Below the pieces are notes generated by a model, which saw nothing but the letters and a program-made list of their open reading frames with translations, was not told the origin of the DNA and did no database searches. A stretch of 21,693 nucleotides of DNA, from positions 1 through 21,693 of the forward strand of contig PXBU01000077.1 in the NCBI GenBank assembly GCA_003566795.1. Direction: 5' to 3'. Source of the stretch: Puniceicoccaceae bacterium (lineage in GTDB: Bacteria; Verrucomicrobiota; Verrucomicrobiia; Opitutales; Coraliomargaritaceae). The first letter of the stretch is position 1; each line of letters opens with the position of its first letter. Shown here in pieces: positions 1-9,114 of this stretch. Position numbers and translations under genes: made by a program.

Positions 1-8
1 ACTGCCGA

Positions 9-85
9 ATCGGGATCGAAATCGGGATCGGGATCGAATCGGGATCGAAATCGGGATCGAAATCGGGATCGGGATCGAAATCGAA
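9..85. repeat. Hexameric ATCGRR tandem array
   Basis: About 13 contiguous 6-bp units alternate between ATCGGG and ATCGAA; one unit near 39-43 lacks its first A. The array probably extends left of the window, since the first bases (GCCGA) do not clearly end it. It contains no spacers, so it is not a CRISPR. On the other strand it reads as YYCGAT units. It lies in the region downstream of the topoisomerase gene next to REP hairpins. No function is assigned. Confidence 0.9.
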
Positions 86-91
86 ATTCCC

Positions 92-115
92 GTAGGGGTG
101 GTGCTCGCGCCACCC
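92..115 (+). repeat. REP-like element (GTAG + hairpin)
   Basis: GTAG (92-95) is followed directly by a stem GGGTGG (96-101) pairing with CCACCC (110-115). The loop can close further by a G-T wobble and a G-C pair. A GTAG tetranucleotide at the foot of an imperfect palindrome is the known layout of REP sequences recognised by RAYT transposases. It points towards the two minus-strand copies at 166-190 and 200-223, so the three together resemble a BIME. The assignment as REP rests on structure only. Confidence 0.6.
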
Positions 116-165
116 GTGCGCGTTCGGGGGCGTTTGGAATTTTCTGGCATCTCCCGAGCGCTCGC

Positions 166-190
166 GGGCTTCCCATAGGAAAGCCCCTAC
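166..190 (-). repeat. REP-like element (GTAG + hairpin), copy 1
   Basis: On the minus strand GTAG (complement of 187-190) leads into a stem of GGGCTT/CC (166-173) pairing with GG/AAGCCC (178-186). A single bulged A (180) and a 4-nt loop complete it. It is nearly identical to the copy at 200-223 and has the same orientation. Confidence 0.7.
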
Positions 191-199
191 GATTGCGGC

Positions 200-223
200 G
201 GGCTTCCCCAGGAAAGCCCCTAC
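200..223 (-). repeat. REP-like element (GTAG + hairpin), copy 2
   Basis: This is a second copy of the element at 166-190: stem 200-207 with 211-219, bulged A at 213, and GTAG as the complement of 220-223. It ends 11 bp from the stop codon of the minus-strand topoisomerase gene, so it would lie in that transcript's 3' end. There it could stabilise the mRNA or weaken read-through, as REPs are known to do elsewhere. Confidence 0.7.
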
Positions 224-234
224 GGAGTCTAAAT

Positions 235-2091
<1,857 letters not shown>

Positions 2092-2113
2092 TTGTTGAGT
2101 GGGAAGGTGGTAG

Positions 2114-2169
2114 GTTGAGCGTTGGGTGTTGGATGTTGGAGGTTTGGGCTTGGGCCTTGAATGTTCAAT
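2114..2169. repeat. 7-bp-period GTTGRRN array between parE and queG
   Basis: Eight consecutive heptads follow the pattern [GC]TT-G/T/C-rich-N. The units at 2114, 2121, 2128 and 2135 are gttgagc, gttgggt, gttggat and gttggag; the later ones (gtttggg, cttgggc, cttgaat, gttcaat) drift. The plus strand is almost pure G/T with few C. The array occupies most of the 117-bp spacer between the divergent parE-like and queG starts, so both promoters must lie within or beside it. No sigma70 promoter could be placed with confidence. Confidence 0.8.
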
Positions 2170-2208
2170 GCAATAAACTTGGCTCTTTTCTCAATTGGGG
2201 CAATTTGA

Positions 2209-3243
2209 TTGTTTGTGGATAGGAAGCAGCAGGAAAGCCGTTCAAAAATCGAATCGGAGGCACGGGCACTGGGCTTTCACGCCATGGGCGTGACGGCGGT
2301 GCCGGTGGATTTGCGGCGGGACTACTATCAAAAATGGATCGACGCAGGGCAGCACGGAACGATGCGCTGGCTGGAGCGAAACAACGAGCGGCGGCTGCAT
2401 CCTGAAGCACTGATCCCGGAGGCCCGTAGCATCATCGTGCTGGCGATGAACTATTATCAGCCTGATCCGGCGCGTCCCTATCGCATCGCGAAATATGCAC
2501 TGGGCGACGACTATCATAACCGGATCTTGCGACGTCTCAAAAAGCTTTGCCGCATACTGCGGGACGACTTTGGTGGCACCCAGCGGCCCTATGTCGATAC
2601 GGGGCCACTACTCGAAAAGCCGATCGCCGAGGCGGCTGGCATCGGCTGGCAGGGTAAGAGCACCATTTTGGTGGAGCCGAAGCGGGGCACATGGTCCTTC
2701 CTCGCCAATATCGTGACGACACTGGAGTTGCCGCCGGATTCGCCCGGTAAAGACCGCTGCGGCTCTTGCACACGTTGTATCGATATCTGCCCGACGCGGG
2801 CAATCACCGCGCCGTATCAGCTCGATGCCCGCAAGTGCATCTCTTATTTGACGATCGAGCACGACGGGTCGATCCCGCAGGAATACCGCGAGGCTATCGG
2901 TGACCGATTGTTTGGCTGCGACGAATGTTTGGATGTCTGCCCCTGGAATAAATGGGCCGTGCCAACAGAGGAAACGATGTTCGCCGCGCGCGAACTCCCC
3001 TCGCTGGTGGAGATGCTGACCTGGGACGAGCCGACTTTCCAGCAGCGGATGCAAGGCTCACCCATGCGGCGCCTGAAGCTGCATCGCTTCCGGCGCAATA
3101 TCTGTGTGGTGCTGGGTAACATCGGTAACAGCCGGAAGGAGCTGGCGGCGCTGGAACAGATCGCCGCCGCTGAGGATGCCATGGTCGCCGAGCACGCGGA
3201 ATGGGCGATCCAGCGCATCCGCGAGCGGATCGAGGTGGGCTAG
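2209..3243 (+). CDS. queG: Epoxyqueuosine reductase QueG
   Basis: QueG reduces epoxyqueuosine to queuosine at the tRNA wobble position, using cobalamin and two 4Fe-4S clusters; it is cytoplasmic. In this 344-aa protein the conserved VDTGP carries the proposed catalytic Asp (about 130), followed by EKPIAEAAGIGWQGKST. The ferredoxin-like part has C-x2-C-x2-C-x3-C at 184-194 and a second cluster with Cys 237, 240 and 244 (CDECLDVCPWNKW). A HEAT-like C-terminus includes MRRLKLHRFRRNICVVLGN. Length fits the family. The start is a TTG at 2209, chosen because the N-terminal helix up to LGFHAMGV needs it; a GTG at 2215 is possible. It is divergent from the topoisomerase gene, and its stop lies 12 bp from the end of the convergent metallopeptidase gene. 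Other queuosine genes are not in the window. Confidence 0.95.
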   Translation: MFVDRKQQESRSKIESEARALGFHAMGVTAVPVDLRRDYYQKWIDAGQHGTMRWLERNNERRLHPEALIPEARSIIVLAMNYYQPDPARPYRIAKYALGDDYHNRILRRLKKLCRILRDDFGGTQRPYVDTGPLLEKPIAEAAGIGWQGKSTILVEPKRGTWSFLANIVTTLELPPDSPGKDRCGSCTRCIDICPTRAITAPYQLDARKCISYLTIEHDGSIPQEYREAIGDRLFGCDECLDVCPWNKWAVPTEETMFAARELPSLVEMLTWDEPTFQQRMQGSPMRRLKLHRFRRNICVVLGNIGNSRKELAALEQIAAAEDAMVAEHAEWAIQRIRERIEVG

Positions 3244-3255
3244 AAGCCGGCACCA

Positions 3256-4185
3256 TCAGCGCTCGCTTTGTGCCTGGCGCGCTTCGATCTCCTCTTTCAG
3301 CTTGGCGAGACGGCCCTCGGCATCACTACTGCGTGCTTTGGCTTGTGCGACCAGCTCTAGAGCTTGCTCGAATTCACCGCGCTGGGACTTGAGATTCGCC
3401 ATGATGCGCAGGTCCAAAATGCTGGGCTGGTAGAACTCTTCCCGCTGGGGTGGTTGGATGTCGGTGCCCCAGATCTCAGCCATCAGTTCGTAGCTGGGGC
3501 GGTGTGTGTGGTAGAGCTCATAGTGGTTGAAGGGGTAATAGTAGTTGCCGATAAAGAAGGTCTCAGTCATCTCGGCAAAAAACTCTTTGTGGTCGGTGAG
3601 GCCGTAGTGGGGCATCTGCCGACCGCCCAATGTGGCGACCCGGTCGAACTTACGGCTGTCACAAAATTTTTGATACGCTTCCAGAATCCCGGGGTGATCG
3701 AAGCCCAGCACTTGATCGTGATAGGCATGGGCGAGCTCGTGCAGGGTCACAGAACTGCTGCGTGGGTTGCTGGCCTCGCGAATTAAGGTGCGCGCATGGG
3801 TAATGTGGATGGCCCCGGTTAGGTCTGGATCGTAGCCGCGTTCGACCAGCCAGTCAGCCCCAGGGTGATAGTGGTTGTTACCCATGGGGTGGTTGCGGTC
3901 CAGATAGATCGGCACTTCCTGCATCCGGGCCACAGGTTCCTCCGGGATTCTCAAGACGATCTCGTGTAAACGCTGGGCGAGAATCCGCAGCGCGAGTTCC
4001 CCCATTTCCTGATGCTCGCCTTCCAGCAGGCTCGCATCCACATGCACCGTCCAGCCTTCGATCTCGCGGACTTCATGCTCGATACGGATCAACTCGACCT
4101 CGGAGTTTGTCTGCTCAGTCGTAGATTCGCCCAGCAGCACCAGGGTGCTGCTGAGAGCAGCAAGGGCAATTTTTGGAATTTTCAT
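3256..4185 (-). CDS. Secreted zinc metallopeptidase-like protein (HELAH, lethal-factor-like)
   Basis: This 309-aa protein starts with a short signal peptide (charged MKIPK, hydrophobic to about residue 18), so it is probably exported or a periplasmic lipid-free protein. The HExxH zinc motif is HELAH at 149-153. A downstream EFFAEMTE segment at 201-208 offers the third, glutamate ligand, in the arrangement of gluzincins such as the anthrax lethal-factor-like (ATLF-like) peptidases. A conserved aromatic stretch follows (FFIGNYYYPFNHYELY, 210-225). The last 50 residues are helical and charged and may form a TPR-like or coiled-coil tail. The substrate is unknown. It lies downstream of the GH2 gene on the same strand, separated by a REP cluster. 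Fold and zinc binding are likely; peptidase activity is inferred from motifs. Confidence 0.75.
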   Translation of the reverse strand: MKIPKIALAALSSTLVLLGESTTEQTNSEVELIRIEHEVREIEGWTVHVDASLLEGEHQEMGELALRILAQRLHEIVLRIPEEPVARMQEVPIYLDRNHPMGNNHYHPGADWLVERGYDPDLTGAIHITHARTLIREASNPRSSSVTLHELAHAYHDQVLGFDHPGILEAYQKFCDSRKFDRVATLGGRQMPHYGLTDHKEFFAEMTETFFIGNYYYPFNHYELYHTHRPSYELMAEIWGTDIQPPQREEFYQPSILDLRIMANLKSQRGEFEQALELVAQAKARSSDAEGRLAKLKEEIEARQAQSER

Positions 4186-4203
4186 TGCGGGGCGGGGAAA
4201 CGA

Positions 4204-4225
4204 AACGGCTTCACCGTTCCGCTAC
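4204..4225 (-). repeat. REP-like element (GTAGCGG + hairpin)
   Basis: On the minus strand GTAG (complement of 4222-4225) and CGG are followed by a perfect 5-bp stem: 4214-4218 with 4204-4208, and a 5-nt loop. The flank GCTACGAATTGATT (4221-4234) is repeated exactly at 4366-4379, so this is the same family as the pair at 4288-4373. Confidence 0.75.
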
Positions 4226-4287
4226 GAATTGATTTTTATGACTTAATTGATGGGGAACTCGTGGAGGCTCAAATAAGCTTATCCATT

Positions 4288-4373
4288 TTCGTAGCGAGAG
4301 GGTTTATCCCTCGATCCGAACAGGCTCGCTATGCAAGAGGGATCGATCCTGGCGTAAAGCCAGTCGCTACGAA
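4288..4373. repeat. BIME-like pair of inverted GTAGCGA REP elements
   Basis: Two REPs face each other inside 10-bp perfect terminal inverted repeats (TTCGTAGCGA at 4288-4297 and its complement at 4364-4373). The plus copy is GTAG 4291-4294, CGA, stem GAGGG (4298-4302)/CCCTC (4308-4312), loop TTTAT, then GATCC. The minus copy is GTAG (4367-4370), CGA, stem CTGGC/GCCAG (4359-4363 with 4349-4353), loop TTTAC, then GATCGATCC. The shared heads and tails with covarying, different stems are the hallmark of REP families. The pair lies 26 bp beyond the GH2 stop. Confidence 0.85.
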
Positions 4374-4398
4374 TTGATTGTTTAAGGTTGCAGGCATA

Positions 4399-6996
4399 TT
4401 AGTCGACTGGCGGCACACCTTCGTCGTAAACGTCGGTCGGACGGGGGGAGGCGTCTTCCGGCAGGAAGACGGAGGCTTCCACGCCTTCGCTGGTGCGCTT
4501 GAGGCGCAACTGCTGTGCCTCCCAGCCACGGACGCGGGCGGTGACGATAATTTCATTCGGCTCGCGGTTCTCATTCCGGCCGACGACATCCTCGCCGGAC
4601 GTTGCTGCGATAATGGCACGACCGAGGCCGTTAAATGTTTTCACCGTGCGTGACTGGAAGGGGTGGTGGCTAAGCGGGTCGCCGTTGTGCACCCCGACCA
4701 CGCGGGCGGGACCTTGAATCTGGAGCGAGACCCAGCGTGCGCCCTTGGGGTGGAAGTTTCCGTCCGCATCCTCGACCCGCAGCGTTATGTAAGCGAGATC
4801 ACTATTCGCGGGGTCGAGTTCGACTTGGTCGGTCTCCACGGCGAGCTGGGCGGGCGCGCCAGCGGTGCGGATCTCGGCGTTGGCGATTTCTTCACCATTT
4901 TTGCGTGCGACCGCTCGCAGCTCACCGGGCACATAGGGCACCAGCCATTCGAGGTGATAGGGATTGCCCTCACCGAAGCGCTGCACGCCCAGCGACTGCC
5001 CATTGAGGAAGAGCTCGGCTTCGTCGCCCGTAGTGTAGGCATGCACTGGAATCACGGTGCCCTCTTTACCTGCCCAGTTCCAGTGGGGGAAGATGTGGAT
5101 CATCGGTTTGTCCGTCCACTGGCTTTGATAGAAATAGAAGGTGTCCTTCGGGAAGTTAACCAGGTCGATGATACCAAAATTTCCCAGCACCCGCGGCCAG
5201 CCACCCGACTCGCCGATGTAGTCGAAGGCGGTCCAGCGGAACTCACCCAGCACGAAGGGCAAGGTCTCGGTCAGATACCAGGAGTCGCGCGCGTTGATCC
5301 GCACGGAGGCATTGTCGTAAGAGGACTCATACCAGGCGTCGGTCTCGGGGAAGACTTCCTCAGCGGTCAGATTGGGCGTCTTGTGATCCGTCTCCCGATA
5401 ATTGGTGTGTGTGCGGTATTCACCCCGGGTTTGGAGCGAGTGGGGCACTTCGGAGGCATAGATGATGCGGTCAGGGAAACGCTCGTGATCCTTTTCATAG
5501 AGGAAAGGAGAGCCGCCGCCGCCGTTGTAGCCGACAATGTCGAGGAAGTCGAGGAAGCCGGTTTCGTTGGCGGTGCGAATATGGTTGATCCCAGCGGTCA
5601 CCGGTCGGGTGGGCTCGAATTCATGCACCATCTTGACCAGTTTTTGCACTGTTTCGATCTCGCCGAATTTCTGTGCCTCGGGCACCTCGTTGGCGATACT
5701 CCACATGATCACACTGGGGTGATTGCGGTCGCGCCTCAGGTGGTCGATCAGGTCGCGTTCATGCCACTCGGTGAAGTATTGATTGTAGCCATAGCGAGCC
5801 TTGCCCCGGTCGCTCTGGCTGGACACCAGTTGGCCATCGACAAACCGCCAGCCGCGCCGCCATTCATCGAAGGTTTCATTTACGACCATGAAGCCCATTT
5901 CGTCGGCCATCCGCATGAATTCGGGGGAATGGGGGTAGTGGGCGGTGCGCAGCGCGTTGGCACCCATATCCTTGAGCATCTCCATCCGGCGTCTGAGCGC
6001 CTCATCCCAGTGTGCGGTGCCGAGTGGTCCCAGATCCTGGTGGTCGCACATGCCCATCATGATGATCGGCTCATCATTGATAAACATGCCTTCTTCACGG
6101 TCGAAGCGCAGCGTGCGCACACCCAGCGGGCTTTCATAGACATCGCGCACGGTGCGACCGCTGCTCAGGGTGGTGCGCACGGTGTAAAGGTTGGGCGAGT
6201 CAGGCGACCAAAGCTTTGGGTTGGGTAGTTGCAGACTTTGCGCGGCGGTGTGCTCGCTATTGGCTGCCAGCCTCAGATTCTTTCTGGTGCTCGCCACGAC
6301 CTCGCCGTCGGCGGAGAGAATCTCCTGTAGGATGGTGATGCGTTGGTTACGATCCAGGCTGTTGACAATCTCGGTGTCGATATCAACGGTGGCGGCGTCT
6401 TCAGTGACCTCAGGAGTGCGCACATAGGTGCCCCAGTGGCCTACGTAGATGGGGTCCGTGTGAGTGAGCCAAACATGGCGGTAGATCCCGGTGCCGCCAT
6501 ACCAGCGCGCGGAGGGTTGCCGGGAGTCATCGACGCGCACGGCGATGACGTTACGCTCACCGAATTTCAAATGCGGCGTGAGCTCATATTCGACGCCGAT
6601 ATAACCATAAGGCCGCTTACCCAGGCGCTCGCCGTTGATCCAGACCTCGCCGTTCATGTAGATGCCGTCAAACTCGATGAAAAAGCGCCGTCCTTCCAGT
6701 TCCTCCGGGACCAGGAAGGCCTTGCGATACCAGCCGATGCCTGCTGGCAGGTAACCACCGGGGGCACCTGCCGGGGCGTCCGGATCAAAATTGTGCTCCA
6801 CGCTCCAATCGTGCGGCAAGTCGAGTTGACGCCAGTTCGATGCGTCGAAGTTCACTGTCTCCGCACCTTGGGGATCACCCAGAGTAAAAGACCAGCCTGG
6901 GTTAAAGGACTCACGGCTGCGCGGCGAGTCCGCAGCGATCAGCGTGGAAGCGGTAAGCAGTGTGACGGCTAGTGCGAAAAGACGTAATGCAGACAT
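4399..6996 (-). CDS. Secreted glycoside hydrolase family 2 (beta-galactosidase type)
   Basis: This enzyme hydrolyses terminal beta-glycosides, probably beta-galactosides, from oligo- or polysaccharides outside the cytoplasm. A signal peptide spans residues 1 to about 22 (LFALAVTLLTASTLIAA). The 865-aa protein then shows the GH2 jelly-roll sugar-binding domain (about 30-185, with ARWYGGTGIYRHVWL), an immunoglobulin-like domain (about 190-295) and the TIM barrel (about 300-600). Catalytic Asn436-Glu437 sits in MWSIANEVPE (acid/base), and Glu516 in IIYASEVPHS is the likely nucleophile. A DUF4982-like domain (about 630-700) and a final GH2 C-terminal beta domain follow. This architecture is common in Bacteroidetes and Verrucomicrobia polysaccharide-degradation enzymes. 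No SusC/D or transporter gene is adjacent, so it is not in an obvious PUL here. Substrate could also be beta-glucuronide or another galactoside-like sugar. Confidence 0.92.
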   Translation of the reverse strand: MSALRLFALAVTLLTASTLIAADSPRSRESFNPGWSFTLGDPQGAETVNFDASNWRQLDLPHDWSVEHNFDPDAPAGAPGGYLPAGIGWYRKAFLVPEELEGRRFFIEFDGIYMNGEVWINGERLGKRPYGYIGVEYELTPHLKFGERNVIAVRVDDSRQPSARWYGGTGIYRHVWLTHTDPIYVGHWGTYVRTPEVTEDAATVDIDTEIVNSLDRNQRITILQEILSADGEVVASTRKNLRLAANSEHTAAQSLQLPNPKLWSPDSPNLYTVRTTLSSGRTVRDVYESPLGVRTLRFDREEGMFINDEPIIMMGMCDHQDLGPLGTAHWDEALRRRMEMLKDMGANALRTAHYPHSPEFMRMADEMGFMVVNETFDEWRRGWRFVDGQLVSSQSDRGKARYGYNQYFTEWHERDLIDHLRRDRNHPSVIMWSIANEVPEAQKFGEIETVQKLVKMVHEFEPTRPVTAGINHIRTANETGFLDFLDIVGYNGGGGSPFLYEKDHERFPDRIIYASEVPHSLQTRGEYRTHTNYRETDHKTPNLTAEEVFPETDAWYESSYDNASVRINARDSWYLTETLPFVLGEFRWTAFDYIGESGGWPRVLGNFGIIDLVNFPKDTFYFYQSQWTDKPMIHIFPHWNWAGKEGTVIPVHAYTTGDEAELFLNGQSLGVQRFGEGNPYHLEWLVPYVPGELRAVARKNGEEIANAEIRTAGAPAQLAVETDQVELDPANSDLAYITLRVEDADGNFHPKGARWVSLQIQGPARVVGVHNGDPLSHHPFQSRTVKTFNGLGRAIIAATSGEDVVGRNENREPNEIIVTARVRGWEAQQLRLKRTSEGVEASVFLPEDASPRPTDVYDEGVPPVD

Positions 6997-7109
6997 AATG
7001 ATTTCGAATTAAGGATCAGGTTGGAATTAGTTTTTTTATTACAGTGTCGTGAACGAGGAGTTCCCTCATTGGCAGAAAAAGCTGGTCTGGTTGGGAATTA
7101 CAGGAGTTG

Positions 7110-7793
7110 CTAGCGTTGCTGTTGATAGAACTCCATTCTTTGCTGCCATTGTCCGGCCGTGGCGCTGGTGTTCACTTGGCTGGCATAGCGCTCAAAGGCT
7201 TCTGCGTCGCCGGATACATCGGCGTTGATAGCGAGGTGATAAGCTGCTTCAGCGCGGATCGCATCCGGCATGGCGCTATCGGCGGCTAATGCCCGGAGCT
7301 GAGCCAGGGCTTTCTCCGCATCACCGTTGTAATAGGTGGCGAAGGCCTCGCCCACACGAGCGCGGCCGAGCAAGACGTCATTTTGCAAGGCATTGACCGC
7401 GACGCCATAGAACTCGATGGCTCTTGAAAAGTCCCCATCAGCGTAGGCTTCGTCGGCAATCTCCATCGCGGCCAGCCCTCCGAGGCCCCTGCTACTATTG
7501 GATTGGACAAAGTCTTCCAGGGTGCCATCGGCTTTTGCCTCGGCATAGGCTGCCTGAAGTTTGTCTGCGGCATAGGCCGCATAGATTCTCATGCCGTTGA
7601 AGCCGATGATGGCCAGTGCCAGCACAGCGATGCAGCCGGAGATGAAGACTTTGTTTTCCATCCAATACATGTGGATGCGGTCTTCAAAGGAGACGTCCGC
7701 AGAGTCCTCGGTATCGATCAGGTGGCGCTCATCGGTTTGTTGATCCTCCGGCAGTGTCGGATTCGAGATTTTGTTTTTTTTAGGACGTTTCAT
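7110..7793 (-). CDS. Membrane-anchored tetratricopeptide-repeat protein
   Basis: The 227-aa protein has a polar, basic N-terminus (about 45 residues), one transmembrane helix at about 49-69 (VFISGCIAVLALAIIGFNGM) and a helical TPR-like domain at about 105-200 (EIADEAYADGDFSRAIEFYGVAV, then a second hairpin near 145-190). The positive N-terminus predicts N-in, with the TPR domain in the periplasm. Layout and size resemble YfgM-type TPR_21 proteins, which assist the Sec translocon or periplasmic chaperones, but I see only the architecture and do not claim orthology. It has its own spacer upstream, which contains the purU relic, and is followed by the GH2 gene with a 113-bp gap; a separate transcription unit is likely. 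Confidence 0.8.
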   Translation of the reverse strand: MKRPKKNKISNPTLPEDQQTDERHLIDTEDSADVSFEDRIHMYWMENKVFISGCIAVLALAIIGFNGMRIYAAYAADKLQAAYAEAKADGTLEDFVQSNSSRGLGGLAAMEIADEAYADGDFSRAIEFYGVAVNALQNDVLLGRARVGEAFATYYNGDAEKALAQLRALAADSAMPDAIRAEAAYHLAINADVSGDAEAFERYASQVNTSATAGQWQQRMEFYQQQR

Positions 7794-7894
7794 GGAAACT
7801 GTTGTATGATTTGGGAGCTGGGTTTGGCGTGAAAATGGCAGCTACTGCCCCGTAAATTCTAAAGGTGAATCACCGGGCAGCAGGATGCGAGCCT

Positions 7895-8050
7895 CTAGTC
7901 AAAAACAACAGTTTAGTTATTGTAAACCAGAATCCGGTTGTCGAGGTGCAGGCGGATGGCCCGGGCAAAGACGGATTTTTCCAAATCGCGGCCTTTGCGG
8001 ACCAGGTCTGAGATGGCGTTGCGGTGATTAATCCGGGTGACGTCCTGGTG
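7895..8050 (-). pseudogene. purU: purU 3' remnant (formyltetrahydrofolate deformylase C-terminus)
   Basis: The minus strand from 8050 translates as HQDVTRINHRN...DLVRKGRDLEKSVFARAIR...ILVYNN, then a TAA stop at 7913-7915, then TVVFD and TAG at 7895-7897. This matches the C-terminal end of PurU, which hydrolyses 10-formyl-THF to formate and THF; family members end in EQDV...RKGRDLEK...VLVYGNKTVVF. The expected Lys codon (AAA/AAG) is replaced by TAA, and reading resumes in frame to the normal terminus. Everything upstream of about 8050 is missing: the stop of the 348-aa gene lies only 17 bp away. This is a gene fragment, too short for function. The first codons before HQDV (reading AGRKKR) may be a decayed part of the same gene. 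Confidence 0.85.
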
Positions 8051-8067
8051 CCTTTTTTTACGGCCTG

Positions 8068-9114
8068 CTAGGCAAATGCCTCCCGGGTGAGCTGTTCGAG
8101 ATCCCGGTAATGCTCCGTATCCTCATCCACCTTTATTTGTTTCAGCTCCTGGTCCACATTCTCAAAGCCAGTGGGCTGGAAGATGCTGAGAGTCAGATTC
8201 AGCAGCCAATTAATCAACTCTTCCCGTCTCGGATCTTTCAGGAACATCAATTCCCGGAATAGATAGTCGCTATCATACAAGTGCTCGAGCAGCTTGGTCT
8301 GACGCTGGCCAAAATAATGGAGGCACTGGAAGAAGAGCGGTATGATTTGTGACTCAATCGCAGCGGGCAGTTCGGTCTGCTTGATACTGAACCAACTTTT
8401 TTTCTGCCGGGATCCGTGGTATTCGAAGACCGCGGCAAGATCCTTGTCGGATAAACGCTCCAAGCATATCGAAAGCGCCTCGGGCAGGTGCAAGCCACGG
8501 TGGCCCATACGATAGGGGAAGTAGCGATAGAGCCCCTGCTCATCGCCGTGGGCAAAAATATTCTGGAGGTTTTTGAATTCTCCGCCAACCCGGGATCTTT
8601 CAGCCAGTCGATCAATGAAGCCCATTAAATCAATCAGGGTGTTTGCGCCCTCTGCTTGACACATTTCCAATATTTCAGGGTCAAGATTTGATAGTTTGAT
8701 CGGGTAGTCCTGGTGGAGTCCGAATTCTCCCAAAAAGCGCAGCCGCTGCTTGGTCGCTTGTGAGTCAAGTCCATCAAAGCTTCCCAAGTTCGAACAGGCT
8801 TCCTCGAATACAAGTGTGGCCTCACAGATCTCCAATAGATGCGTCGCCGCTTTAAGGTCAAGCTTCTCGACGCTATGCAATTCCTCAAAGCTCAAATAGA
8901 TATAGCGCGCCAGCGTATCCCCTTTAGTAGAGGTGTAGCTTGACCACGGCCGACTGGCAGCATTCTTGGCCAGGGCACTGATACTAAAATCCTCCAGCGG
9001 GGAGCACTGCGCCTGCAAGGTGACCTTGTCCCATCGCGATGATAAGCTTTTTAGCTCTTGCGGCTCCAGTTCCTCAAAGGTCTTCGCCTGGCTCGTTCGC
9101 TCTTTAAGCTTCAT
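8068..9114 (-). CDS. Hypothetical protein coupled to ParA
   Basis: I do not recognise this 348-aa protein. It has no signal peptide or membrane helix and appears mostly alpha-helical and acidic, with many Leu/Glu/Lys; it is probably cytoplasmic. Its ATG overlaps the ParA stop by four bases (ATGA), so it is likely translated by coupling with ParA and may be its partner, as the second gene of ParA pairs often encodes a cargo or DNA adaptor. It shows no ParB, CopG or HTH signature that I can see. It is the promoter-distal gene of a five-gene operon, and the purU relic begins 17 bp beyond its stop. Role is inferred only from context. Confidence 0.8.
   Translation of the reverse strand: MKLKERTSQAKTFEELEPQELKSLSSRWDKVTLQAQCSPLEDFSISALAKNAASRPWSSYTSTKGDTLARYIYLSFEELHSVEKLDLKAATHLLEICEATLVFEEACSNLGSFDGLDSQATKQRLRFLGEFGLHQDYPIKLSNLDPEILEMCQAEGANTLIDLMGFIDRLAERSRVGGEFKNLQNIFAHGDEQGLYRYFPYRMGHRGLHLPEALSICLERLSDKDLAAVFEYHGSRQKKSWFSIKQTELPAAIESQIIPLFFQCLHYFGQRQTKLLEHLYDSDYLFRELMFLKDPRREELINWLLNLTLSIFQPTGFENVDQELKQIKVDEDTEHYRDLEQLTREAFA

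Noticed and set aside
9..85. Possible CRISPR array
   Set aside because: Units are 6 bp and contiguous, with no spacers and no cas genes.
4012..4377. Plus-strand 121-aa open frame running through the REP cluster
   Set aside because: Its first half is antisense to the metallopeptidase and its second half is translated REP sequence.
4663..6228. Plus-strand 521-aa open frame
   Set aside because: It lies entirely antisense to the GH2 gene, whose domains and catalytic residues are intact; it is a shadow of the GC-biased codon pattern.
7040..7075. Short hairpin (GAGG/CCTC) between the TPR and GH2 genes as a terminator
   Set aside because: The stem is only 4 bp, and no T-run follows it on the transcribed minus strand.
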